Positions 1 through 6,141 are shown, counted from the stretch's first letter. The stretch is 7,044 bases of DNA from an uncultured Collinsella sp. (GCA_958349325.1 CATWCP010000058.1:1-7044); one strand, 5' to 3'. Numbers and translations: made by a program. Notes: generated from the sequence alone by a model not told the origin.

Positions 1-2034
1 GGTGTTGCCGGCGCCAATGACCACGACGTCCTCGCCCAGCTCGAGCTTCTCGCCCTTCTTGGCGGCCTCGAGGAACTCCAGCACGTCGAGCTCGGCGCCC
101 TCGCCCAAGCCCGCAGAGCCGGGCATCCAGGCACCGGTGGCCACGACCACGTCAGTAAAGCCTTGAGCCTTGAGTTCGTCGATGGAATCCACGCGAGCGT
201 TGAGCTGCACCTTGGCGCCAAAGGCCAGGCAGAGCTCGGCATCGTGGGAGATATCGTCGCTCGCGATGCGGAACTCGGGAATCACGTGACGGACCACGCC
301 ACCGAGCGAATCGCGGGCCTCAAAGATGGTGACGGGCACGCCGGCACGCGTCAGGAAGAACGCCGTCGCCAGGCCGGCCGGGCCGCCGCCGATAACGGCA
401 ACGTTGCGCTCGCCGTCGTTGGCGATGGCCTGGGCGCGCAGCTTGGGCAGCACGGCGGTCATGGCCTCGCGGGCGGCCTTGAGCTTGCTGGCGCGGATCT
501 GGGCGCCCTCGGGCTCGTAGAACGCACGCTCGCAGGCACGGCCGCAGGGATGCGGGCAGATAGTGCCGGTAATGAACGGCAGGGCGTTGCGCTCGATGAT
601 GATGTTGAGTGCGTCCTCGTAGCGGCCCTCGTCAACAGCCGCCAAGTAGGCGGGAATATCCTGCTGGATGGGGCAGCTCGTGCGGCACGGCGTGGTAAAG
701 CAGTCGGAAAGCGGGCTCTTGCCGGCGACCTTGCGGTCGGGCAGCGGGCGCAGCGGCTTCTTGTAGAGCGGGTTGGTGAGCGAGTCGGACTGGATCGCGG
801 TCACGGCCTCGAGAGAGACGCCCGCGAACGGCTTGCCATCCAGGTCGGTAAACTCGCCGGCCATCTGGCTAAAGCGCTCGTAGCCACCGGGCTTGAGCAC
901 GTCGGTCGCCAGGGTAACGGGCCAAATGCCGGCATCGTACAGGGCGCGGATGTTGTAGACCGTGGCACCGCCAGAGTAGCTAATGCGTAGTTTGCCATCG
1001 AACTGCTCGGTAATGCGGCGGGCAGCCTCGATGGTCAGCGAGAACAGCGAACGGCCGGACATGTACATCTCGGTGGAGGGCAGCTCGTTCCTCGTCACGT
1101 CGACGGGGAACGTGTTGGTCAGCTTGACGCCAAACTCCAGGCCGCGCTCGGCGCACAGGGCAATCAGGCGCTCGAACATAGGCACGGCATCGGCCCACTG
1201 CAGGTCCTCGCGGAAGTGCGTGTCATCGAAGACGATGTAGTCAAAGCCCAGCTCGTTGAGGCGCTGGCGGGCAAACTCATAGCCCAGCAGCGTGGGGTTG
1301 CACTTGATGTAGGTGTTGAGACCCTTCTCGGTAATCAGATAGGTCGCGATGCGCTCGATCTCCGCCGGCGGGCAGCCATGCAGCGTGGACTCGGTAATGG
1401 AGTTGGAGACGCGCGCCGGGATGGATTCGACAAATGCGGCGTCGACATGCTCAAACTTGTCAAGGTTAGCGAGCGCCCACGTGCGGCACTCGTTCCAAAC
1501 CTCGGAGCCGCTGGCGTCCTTCATGCCCTCGATGTAGGCGTCGACCTTGGGGCTCTTGATGCCCTCGAGGTCATAGCCCACGGACATGTTAAAGACAAAA
1601 CCGTCCGGGCTGCCCAGGCCGTACTCGCGAGCGATCAGGTGGCAGGCAAACCATGCCTTCACGTACTCGGCAAAAGCCTGCGGAACCTCGAGCTCGGTCG
1701 ACCACTCGCAGTTGTAGCACTCGTCCTGCGCCACAATGCAGGGCTTGTTGACGCACTTGGAGAGCTCCTCGCCGTCCATAACCTGAACGGTCTTGAGCTC
1801 AAAGAAGCGGGAACCGGCCACGTAGGATGCCACGATGTTCTGGGCAAGCTGCGTGTTGGGACCGGCGGCCGGGCCAAACGGAGTCTCGATGCGCTCGTCA
1901 AAAATGGGAAGCGCGCCTTCCTGGTTGGTCGTGACCATCTTGCGCACGCCAAAGACGGCGCCCTGGGTCTTGTGCTCCTCGATGATCCAGTTCATCAGCT
2001 GCGAAAACGGGATCGGCCTCATGATGTCGCTCAT
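1..2034 (-). CDS. ygfK: YgfK, putative flavin/Fe-S oxidoreductase of purine catabolism (5' part)
   Basis: The first 678 residues are present; the rest (E. coli YgfK is about 1030 residues) lies beyond base 1. The start MSDIMRPIPF closely matches E. coli YgfK, and an AGGAG six bases upstream supports the ATG. Visible in order: a dihydroorotate-dehydrogenase-like barrel (GPAAG 54-58, Cys-rich DECYNCEW 104-111, ISYSGGAT 351-358); a cysteine-rich Fe-S domain (C445, C450, C454, C493, C497, C501); an FAD-binding fold with GGGPAG at 549-554 and the ribose-binding acid E572; an ATG motif at 632-634; and the start of a second, probably NADPH-binding, fold (VVVIGAGN 670-677). The layout resembles dihydropyrimidine dehydrogenase and the GltD subunit. 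The usual database name is putative selenate reductase subunit, but genetics in enterics and gut anaerobes places the gene in purine/urate breakdown. The reaction is not certain. It is last of the three cluster genes seen and has no convincing promoter of its own. Confidence 0.95.
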   Translation of the reverse strand, partial: MSDIMRPIPFSQLMNWIIEEHKTQGAVFGVRKMVTTNQEGALPIFDERIETPFGPAAGPNTQLAQNIVASYVAGSRFFELKTVQVMDGEELSKCVNKPCIVAQDECYNCEWSTELEVPQAFAEYVKAWFACHLIAREYGLGSPDGFVFNMSVGYDLEGIKSPKVDAYIEGMKDASGSEVWNECRTWALANLDKFEHVDAAFVESIPARVSNSITESTLHGCPPAEIERIATYLITEKGLNTYIKCNPTLLGYEFARQRLNELGFDYIVFDDTHFREDLQWADAVPMFERLIALCAERGLEFGVKLTNTFPVDVTRNELPSTEMYMSGRSLFSLTIEAARRITEQFDGKLRISYSGGATVYNIRALYDAGIWPVTLATDVLKPGGYERFSQMAGEFTDLDGKPFAGVSLEAVTAIQSDSLTNPLYKKPLRPLPDRKVAGKSPLSDCFTTPCRTSCPIQQDIPAYLAAVDEGRYEDALNIIIERNALPFITGTICPHPCGRACERAFYEPEGAQIRASKLKAAREAMTAVLPKLRAQAIANDGERNVAVIGGGPAGLATAFFLTRAGVPVTIFEARDSLGGVVRHVIPEFRIASDDISHDAELCLAFGAKVQLNARVDSIDELKAQGFTDVVVATGAWMPGSAGLGEGAELDVLEFLEAAKKGEKLELGEDVVVIGAGNT

Positions 2035-2087
2035 AATGAGCTCCTCTCTGTAACGCCCGGCGAGACCGCGCGGCGGGCGCAAATACG

Positions 2088-2102
2088 GTGTAGCGCTAGC
2101 AC
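2088..2102. promoter_or_regulatory. Imperfect palindrome upstream of ygfK
   Basis: GTG-TAGCGCTA-CAC symmetry is broken by a single extra G at 2099. It lies 54 bases before the ygfK start. It could be an operator or a chance GC-rich dyad. The 3' part can alternatively pair as GCGCT (2093-2097) with AGCGC (2103-2107). No function is assigned. Confidence 0.25.
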
Positions 2103-2108
2103 AGCGCC

Positions 2109-2129
2109 GGCGACCCCGCGGAGGTCGCC
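2109..2129 (-). other. Stem-loop in the ssnA-ygfK spacer
   Basis: The 7-bp arms GGCGACC (2109-2115) and GGTCGCC (2123-2129) enclose a 7-base loop. It follows the larger 2134-2167 hairpin on the transcribed strand. No T-run follows, so it does not look like an intrinsic terminator. Confidence 0.5.
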
Positions 2130-2133
2130 TATA

Positions 2134-2167
2134 CGCGCGTCGGATGCGGCGAAACATCCGACGCGCG
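2134..2167 (-). other. Strong post-stop hairpin after ssnA
   Basis: Perfect 13-bp arms CGCGCGTCGGATG (2134-2146) and CATCCGACGCGCG (2155-2167) enclose an 8-base loop. On the transcribed strand the stem begins 15 bases after the ssnA stop. The sequence that follows (TATAGGCGACC) is not T-rich, so termination would be inefficient or Rho-assisted at best. A role in 3'-end stability or partial attenuation between ssnA and ygfK is plausible. It shares its design with the hairpin at 3687-3718. Confidence 0.75.
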
Positions 2168-2182
2168 CGAATCTACTTGTAA

Positions 2183-3538
2183 TTAGTAGGCGCGATCGTT
2201 GAGCGTGCTCCAGAGCTTCTTGGACTCGGCCATGGTCCACGCGTTGATCTTGTCCTCATCAATGCCAACGAACTCGCGATCCTTGTACAGGACGCGGCCG
2301 TTGATGATGGTGGTGCGGCAGTTTTTGCCCATCATGCCAAAGAGCATGTGGCCGTCGATGTTCTCCTCGCTCAGCGGCGTAAAGGGCTTGTAGTCCATAA
2401 CGATGACGTCGGCGGCGGCGCCGGGCTCAAGCACACCGAGCTTGCGATCGAAGTACTTGCTCGCCATCTTGGCGTTGTTCTCGAACAGCATGGTCATGGC
2501 CTCGCACCAGCCCACGTTGGGCATGGCGGCGTTGTGGCGCTGAATGATCAGGAAGACCTTAAGGCTCTCGAGCATATCGTGGGTGTAGGCGTCGGTGCCC
2601 ATGCACACGGGGATGCCGCGGCGGAAGAACTCGAGCACGGGGGCGCAGCCCACGGCGTTGCCCATATTGGATTCGGGGTTGTTGACGAGCCAGGTGCCGG
2701 ACTCCTTGACGATATCCATCTCGGCAGGCGTCACGTGGATGCAGTGGCCCAGCATGGTGTCGGGACCCAGCAGGTTGTGCTGCAGCAGGCGCTCGACGGG
2801 GCTGATACCACCGCGGTTGAGGCGGGAATCCCACACGTCGTTCATGCCCTCGCACACGTGGATGTGGAAGCCGGTCAGGCCGTTGTTGGCCTCGGCCATC
2901 TTATCCATGGTCTCGTCCGAAAGCGTAAAGGTAGCATGTCCGCCAAACATGGCGGCGATCATGTGGTTGTCGTTATCGCGACGCTCCTTGGCGGCCCACT
3001 GGGCAAATTCGGCGTTCTCGGCAATGGCCTGGTCGCACTTTTCCTGGCCGCGGCGATCGGAGACCTCGTAGCACAGGCACGAACGCATGCCCAGCTCCTG
3101 AGCTGCATCCTTAATGGTAAAGAGGCTTCCCGGAATCTCGCAGAAGCTCGCATGGTGATCGAAGATCGTGGTGACGCCATCACGGATGGAGTCCAAAATC
3201 GTAGCATAGGCGCTGGCCTTGGTGCCGTCGAGCGTCAGGTTGTCGTCGATCTTCCACCACTGCTGCTCAAGATTCTCCAAGAAGTTGGTGGGGTTGCAGC
3301 CCTTAATGGCAAGGCCGCGGGCCAGACCCGAGTAGATGTGGGTGTGGCAGTTGATGAGTCCGGGCATGATGAGGTTGCCCTGGGCATCGACGTACTCGGC
3401 ATCCGGGTACTTGGCCTTGAGCTCGCGCTCGGGGCCCACTTCGACGATCGTATCTCCGTCAATGGCGACCGCACCGTTTGGAATGAACGGGGTCTGAGCG
3501 TTGCGGGTAAAGACGGAACCGTTAGCGACCAGAAGCAT
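2183..3538 (-). CDS. ssnA: SsnA, putative aminohydrolase (metal-dependent amidohydrolase family)
   Basis: A 451-residue cytoplasmic protein of the amidohydrolase superfamily, close in length and motifs to E. coli SsnA. The metal and catalytic set is complete: HxH at H65/H67 in PGLINCHTH, H225-I-H227 followed by E230 (proton shuttle), H265, and D316 in MGTDAYTHD. The DHHAS block (127-131) and GLARG after HTH are SsnA-like. The family hydrolyses C-N bonds of heterocycles (deaminase or ring opening); from its constant linkage with ygfK the substrate is expected to be a purine or purine-derived intermediate, but the exact reaction is inference. I chose the ATG at 3538 because AAGGGAG sits five bases upstream. 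An in-frame ATG at 3556 would place that ribosome site inside the gene. The gene follows the permease after 196 bases and precedes ygfK by 148 bases; hairpins occupy both gaps. Confidence 0.93.
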   Translation of the reverse strand: MLLVANGSVFTRNAQTPFIPNGAVAIDGDTIVEVGPERELKAKYPDAEYVDAQGNLIMPGLINCHTHIYSGLARGLAIKGCNPTNFLENLEQQWWKIDDNLTLDGTKASAYATILDSIRDGVTTIFDHHASFCEIPGSLFTIKDAAQELGMRSCLCYEVSDRRGQEKCDQAIAENAEFAQWAAKERRDNDNHMIAAMFGGHATFTLSDETMDKMAEANNGLTGFHIHVCEGMNDVWDSRLNRGGISPVERLLQHNLLGPDTMLGHCIHVTPAEMDIVKESGTWLVNNPESNMGNAVGCAPVLEFFRRGIPVCMGTDAYTHDMLESLKVFLIIQRHNAAMPNVGWCEAMTMLFENNAKMASKYFDRKLGVLEPGAAADVIVMDYKPFTPLSEENIDGHMLFGMMGKNCRTTIINGRVLYKDREFVGIDEDKINAWTMAESKKLWSTLNDRAY

Positions 3539-3543
3539 AAATG

Positions 3544-3550
3544 CTCCCTT
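3544..3550 (-). promoter_or_regulatory. Ribosome binding site deciding the ssnA start
   Basis: AAGGGAG on the minus strand, five bases before the ATG at 3538. It supports the shorter protein beginning MLLVANGS, whose N-terminus lines up with E. coli SsnA (MLILKN), over the upstream ATG at 3556. Confidence 0.8.
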
Positions 3551-3591
3551 CAACATCAGGGGCGGGGTTTGACACCTCTGACATGGCGGAA

Positions 3592-3644
3592 GTGCGAAGC
3601 GCCGGCCTACACCGGAAACGGGCCCTCTCCCGTCAACGCTTCAC
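3592..3644 (-). promoter_or_regulatory. Candidate three-helix RNA fold upstream of ssnA
   Basis: On the transcribed (minus) strand three helices pack with almost no linker: P1 GAAGCG (3642-3637) with CGCTTC (3601-3596); P2 GACGGG (3634-3629) with CCCGTT (3622-3617, one G-U), loop AGAGGG; P3 CCGG (3615-3612) with CCGG (3605-3602), loop TGTAGG. Two bases separate P1 from P2, one separates P2 from P3, none separates P3 from P1. It lies about 58 bases before the ssnA start. I do not recognise it as a known riboswitch. GC-rich DNA makes chance folds likely, so function is speculative. Confidence 0.35.
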
Positions 3645-3663
3645 CAAAGGGACAAGCCCTTTG
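3645..3663 (-). other. Stem-loop in the permease-ssnA spacer
   Basis: Perfect 7-bp arms CAAAGGG (3645-3651) and CCCTTTG (3657-3663) enclose the 5-base loop ACAAG. It directly abuts the candidate three-helix element. No T-run follows on the minus strand. Confidence 0.5.
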
Positions 3664-3666
3664 AAG

Positions 3667-3683
3667 TGCGGCTTGGCGCCGCA
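3667..3683 (-). other. Stem-loop in the permease-ssnA spacer
   Basis: Perfect 6-bp arms TGCGGC (3667-3672) and GCCGCA (3678-3683) enclose a 5-base loop. It is the middle member of a run of hairpins filling the spacer between the permease and ssnA. Confidence 0.45.
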
Positions 3684-3686
3684 TGG

Positions 3687-3718
3687 CGTCGGCGGACGAG
3701 GCGATGCGTCCGCCGACG
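3687..3718 (-). other. Strong post-stop hairpin after the permease gene
   Basis: Perfect 12-bp arms CGTCGGCGGACG (3687-3698) and CGTCCGCCGACG (3707-3718) enclose an 8-base loop. The stem begins 16 bases after the permease stop on the transcribed strand, and no T-run follows. It may stabilise the permease mRNA end or lower expression of the downstream genes. Its arm and loop pattern resembles the hairpin at 2134-2167. Confidence 0.75.
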
Positions 3719-3734
3719 AATAGCACCGAATTGG

Positions 3735-5129
3735 TTACTTCTTGCTCTCGGGCAAGACCAGATCCACGGCAGCGTCCTTGGCAGCATCGATGTGCTGAGC
3801 CACGACCGGCGTCTGCGGAAGGATCAGGTTAAGGACAATGGCCATGATGGCGGTGGGGGTTACGGCATTGGAGCCGATGACGGTGGACACCCAGGCGGGC
3901 ATACCCTCGCCGGCAAGGCAACCGCTGGCCATCCAGATACCCAGGCCAAAGACGACGGAGGTGCCGACGATAGTGGTAGTGCGCTGCGTGAGGCCCTCGC
4001 GGGTGAACATGCGCACGCCGTTCATGGTGATGGTGCCAAAGACGCCGACGGTCGCGCCGCCGATGACGGGCTGCGGGATAGCGGAAAGAACGGCAGAGAG
4101 CTGCGGGAACAGACCGGCGATGGCAAAGACGGCCGCGATGATCACAAAGACCCACTTGTTGACGACCTTGTTGGAGCAGATGATGCCCACGTTCTGGCCA
4201 AGGGCGCTGGTGGGAAGACCGCCCAGCAGGCCGCCGACCATAGAGGTGAGGCCCTGGGACACGATAGCACCGGAGAGCTCGCGCTCGGTGGGCATACGGT
4301 CGATGGAGCCCAGGCAGGCGGCGGAGACGTCACCGATAACCTGAATAGCAACCATGGGGAACACGACAGCGAGGGTAATGCAGACCTCGGGATCAAACTC
4401 GAGCGCGTAGGGCATGAGCTTGGGAAGGGCGAAGACCTGAGCGGTGGCGACGCTGGAGAAGTCGATCATACCAAAGGGGATGGAGACGATCATGCCAACG
4501 ATCATGCCAAAGAACACGGAGCCCAGCTTGAGCGTGCCCTTGCCAAAGTTGGCGAGCGCAAAGACCACGGCGAAGGTGATAAGAGCGACGCACCAGGCCT
4601 GCGGGGTGCCCCACAGCGGCGTGCCCATGCCACCGGCCATGTACTTGACGGCCGTGGGATAGAGAGAGACGCCAATGGAGAAGATGACCGTACCGGTCAC
4701 GACGGGCGGGAACAGCCACTTGATCTTGCTGTAGGCCAGACCAAAGAGGACCGCGACGGCGCCGCCGACGATCTCGCCGCCCAACAGCGCGCCAAAGCTA
4801 AAGCCCGAGGCGCCCATGGCCTGCAGGGCCGGCAGGAACGCGAACGAAACGCCCATGACGATGGGCAGGCCGCCGCCGATGCGACGGAAGGGAGCGAAGG
4901 CCTGAAGGGCCGTGTCGATTGCCGAAAGAATGAGCGCAACCTGAATGATGTCGGTGCTCTGCTGGCTATTAAAGCCGTAGACGCCGGCCATGATGACCGC
5001 CGGGGTAATGATGCCGGCAAACGATGCCAGTACGTGTTGAAGGGCACACGGGATCATTTCCTTAACGGGAGGCATGCCTTCGCGAGTGAACAGGGCTTCA
5101 GTGCCGTTCGTAACCGTCTCCTGGGTCAT
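3735..5129 (-). CDS. NCS2/NAT-family nucleobase permease, purine or urate type
   Basis: A 464-residue inner-membrane protein with about 13 visible hydrophobic segments, consistent with the 14-helix UraA/XanQ fold. The NAT signature is present but altered: Q312-N-V-G315, then N320 where the family usually has Thr, and K321. Q-N-V-G resembles urate carriers (PucJ/PucK, UacT) more than the Q-N-N-G of xanthine carriers. The helix-8 motif usually E-x-x-G-D reads Q263-V-I-G-D267, and the helix-9 acid 20 residues before the signature Gln (XanQ D304) is Q292. Both residues are normally essential, so substrate or ion coupling may differ. Linkage to ssnA and ygfK suggests a purine, urate or related heterocycle as substrate; this is inference. 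The ATG at 5129 gives a family-like N-terminus (MTQETVTNG); its ribosome site is weak (GGTGG close by, GAGGA further off). It is the first gene of the cluster, 80 bases behind a good promoter. Confidence 0.9.
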   Translation of the reverse strand: MTQETVTNGTEALFTREGMPPVKEMIPCALQHVLASFAGIITPAVIMAGVYGFNSQQSTDIIQVALILSAIDTALQAFAPFRRIGGGLPIVMGVSFAFLPALQAMGASGFSFGALLGGEIVGGAVAVLFGLAYSKIKWLFPPVVTGTVIFSIGVSLYPTAVKYMAGGMGTPLWGTPQAWCVALITFAVVFALANFGKGTLKLGSVFFGMIVGMIVSIPFGMIDFSSVATAQVFALPKLMPYALEFDPEVCITLAVVFPMVAIQVIGDVSAACLGSIDRMPTERELSGAIVSQGLTSMVGGLLGGLPTSALGQNVGIICSNKVVNKWVFVIIAAVFAIAGLFPQLSAVLSAIPQPVIGGATVGVFGTITMNGVRMFTREGLTQRTTTIVGTSVVFGLGIWMASGCLAGEGMPAWVSTVIGSNAVTPTAIMAIVLNLILPQTPVVAQHIDAAKDAAVDLVLPESKK

Positions 5130-5216
5130 TTGACCACCAATCCTCGAAGTAGTTGTTTTCGCATCTAACGCTCTATTGTGACGCAGTGCGGGGTTGAGGT
5201 TGTGCCTTCATTGCAT

Positions 5217-5245
5217 ATCGTATTAAAGATGACTCTCATTCTCAA
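5217..5245 (-). promoter_or_regulatory. Promoter of the permease-ssnA-ygfK cluster
   Basis: On the minus strand TTGAGA (-35, 5245-5240), a 17-base spacer and TACGAT (-10, 5222-5217) fit a sigma-70 type promoter (5/6 and 4/6 matches). Transcription would start near 5210, leaving an untranslated leader of about 80 bases. The -35 and spacer contain TGAGAAT-G-AGAGTCA, loosely like a Fur-type 7-1-7 box. Confidence 0.6.
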
Positions 5246-5255
5246 TAATAATTTT

Positions 5256-5284
5256 TTGTTATCAGACTATTCTTCAGCTAAAAT
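5256..5284 (+). promoter_or_regulatory. Divergent promoter of the YheO-type regulator
   Basis: TTGTTA (-35, 5256-5261), a 17-base spacer and TAAAAT (-10, 5279-5284; 5/6). The predicted start is near 5291. Its -35 lies only ten bases from the -35 of the leftward promoter, so one bound regulator could control both directions. The leader to the GTG start is about 190 bases, unusually long. Confidence 0.5.
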
Positions 5285-5292
5285 TACGCATT

Positions 5293-5402
5293 TCCGCAGG
5301 TCAGGAAAGTGTCTGGTCAAAATAACATCTAACATTTCTTTTGGTCAACCGTTTACCGCTAAATTCCTACCGTTCGTCTGCATTACGCAATATACCTGCG
5401 GA
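5293..5402 (+). promoter_or_regulatory. Leader region with long-range inverted repeat and short direct repeats
   Basis: TCCGCAGGT (5293-5301) is perfectly complementary to ACCTGCGGA (5394-5402), so a 9-bp helix could close a 92-base domain starting almost at the predicted 5' end. Inside or overlapping it are repeated short words: GGTCA at 5299, 5315 and 5343; TAACAT at 5323 and 5330; ACCGTT at 5348 and 5369 (21 bases apart); and ATATAC at 5390 and 5402. These could be binding sites for the divergent regulator or parts of an RNA structure. No known riboswitch is recognised. Confidence 0.35.
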
Positions 5403-5468
5403 TATACGAGATGATGAGCGGCGTGTTACCATGAGAAAAAATTGTTATGAACATTTCCGATTTCACCC

Positions 5469-5475
5469 AAAGGAG
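5469..5475 (+). promoter_or_regulatory. Ribosome binding site deciding the regulator's GTG start
   Basis: AAAGGAG with a six-base spacer (TTGCCC) precedes GTG at 5482. The in-frame ATG at 5431 has no ribosome site, so the GTG is the better start. Confidence 0.8.
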
Positions 5476-5481
5476 TTGCCC

Positions 5482-6138
5482 GTGAACGAGACCGTACGTC
5501 GCTTTTTGCCGATGGTCGATTTTCTGGAGCAGATACTCGGCAAAAACAGCGAAATCGTGCTGCACGATTTCTCGGATCCCGACCACGCCATCGTTGATAT
5601 TCGCAACGGCATCGTGAGCGGCCGCAAGGTCGGCGGTCCCGCCACCGATCTGGCACTCAAGATCATGCACGACGCCAAGTATCGCGACCTGCCGTTTATT
5701 ACGGGCTACGAGGGGCGCGGTGCCGGTGGCAAGACGTTGGAGTCGGCGACGTACTTTATCCGCGAGAATGACGAGATTGTCGGTATGCTCTGCGTCAACA
5801 CCGATCTTTCCACGGTCCGTTCCATCAACGCCATGGCGCAGCAGCTCATGGCGTGCTTCGACGCTGCGCCTAGGCAGGCAGAGCCCGCGTCTATCGAGGT
5901 CGAAAGCCTTTCGGAGTCTACACAGGAGCTCATCGACCGCAGCATTTCCGAGTTGCTCGAAAGCCGCGGACAGGATGTCGCCTCGCTTGGGCAGGCCGAT
6001 CGCGTGGACGTTATTCGCCACCTTAACGGCAACGGTGTATTTATGCTCAAGGGCGCTGTTGCTTGCGCTGCCACCGCGCTGGGTATCTCGGAGCCCAGCG
6101 TCTACCGCTACCTGCAAAAAGTTCGGAAGGAAGGCTAA
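5482..6138 (+). CDS. YheO/DauR-type transcriptional regulator (PAS-like plus HTH)
   Basis: A 218-residue cytoplasmic DNA-binding protein with a GTG start. The N-terminal YheO-like PAS domain (about 7-115) shows family blocks EIVLHDFSDPDHAIVDIRNG (24-43), VSGRKVGGPATDLAL (45-59), and the core strands TYFIRENDEIVGMLCVN (90-106). A linker of about 60 residues, rich in Glu and Ser, follows. The C-terminal helix-turn-helix (about 172-215) carries VFMLKGAV and LGISEPSVYRYL, typical of the HTH that ends YheO/DauR proteins. The best-known relative, DauR, is a ligand-responsive repressor of D-arginine catabolism. Divergent placement against the permease-ssnA-ygfK cluster makes it the likely local regulator, perhaps sensing the imported compound; this is inference. 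It is followed by a degenerate repeat half copy and a bidirectional terminator. Confidence 0.9.
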   Translation: MNETVRRFLPMVDFLEQILGKNSEIVLHDFSDPDHAIVDIRNGIVSGRKVGGPATDLALKIMHDAKYRDLPFITGYEGRGAGGKTLESATYFIRENDEIVGMLCVNTDLSTVRSINAMAQQLMACFDAAPRQAEPASIEVESLSESTQELIDRSISELLESRGQDVASLGQADRVDVIRHLNGNGVFMLKGAVACAATALGISEPSVYRYLQKVRKEG

Positions 6139-6141
6139 CCC

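Noticed and set aside
163..990. 275-codon open frame on the plus strand opposite ygfK
   Set aside because: It lies entirely antisense to a recognisable YgfK coding frame; the long opposite frame is a by-product of GC-rich codon use, and the protein resembles no known family.
2134..2167. Intrinsic terminator separating ssnA from ygfK
   Set aside because: The stem is strong, but no U-run follows on the minus strand and no promoter for ygfK is visible downstream.
3608..3636. TTGACG plus GGTGTA with 17-base spacing as a promoter for ssnA
   Set aside because: The -10 match is poor and the bases lie inside the paired three-helix candidate; read-through from the permease promoter is simpler.
2348..3664. 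438-codon plus-strand open frame opposite ssnA
   Set aside because: The minus-strand SsnA frame has a complete metal site and ribosome site; the antisense product is a low-complexity His/Val/Ala/Gly-rich sequence.
3666..5168. 500-codon plus-strand open frame opposite the permease
   Set aside because: It is longer than the real gene but is a Gly/Asp/His-rich shadow with no domain, while the minus strand encodes a clear membrane permease.
5341..5481. N-terminal extension of the regulator (starts at 5341 or 5431)
   Set aside because: Neither start has a ribosome site, and GTG at 5482 has AAAGGAG at ideal spacing and begins where the YheO-type homology begins.
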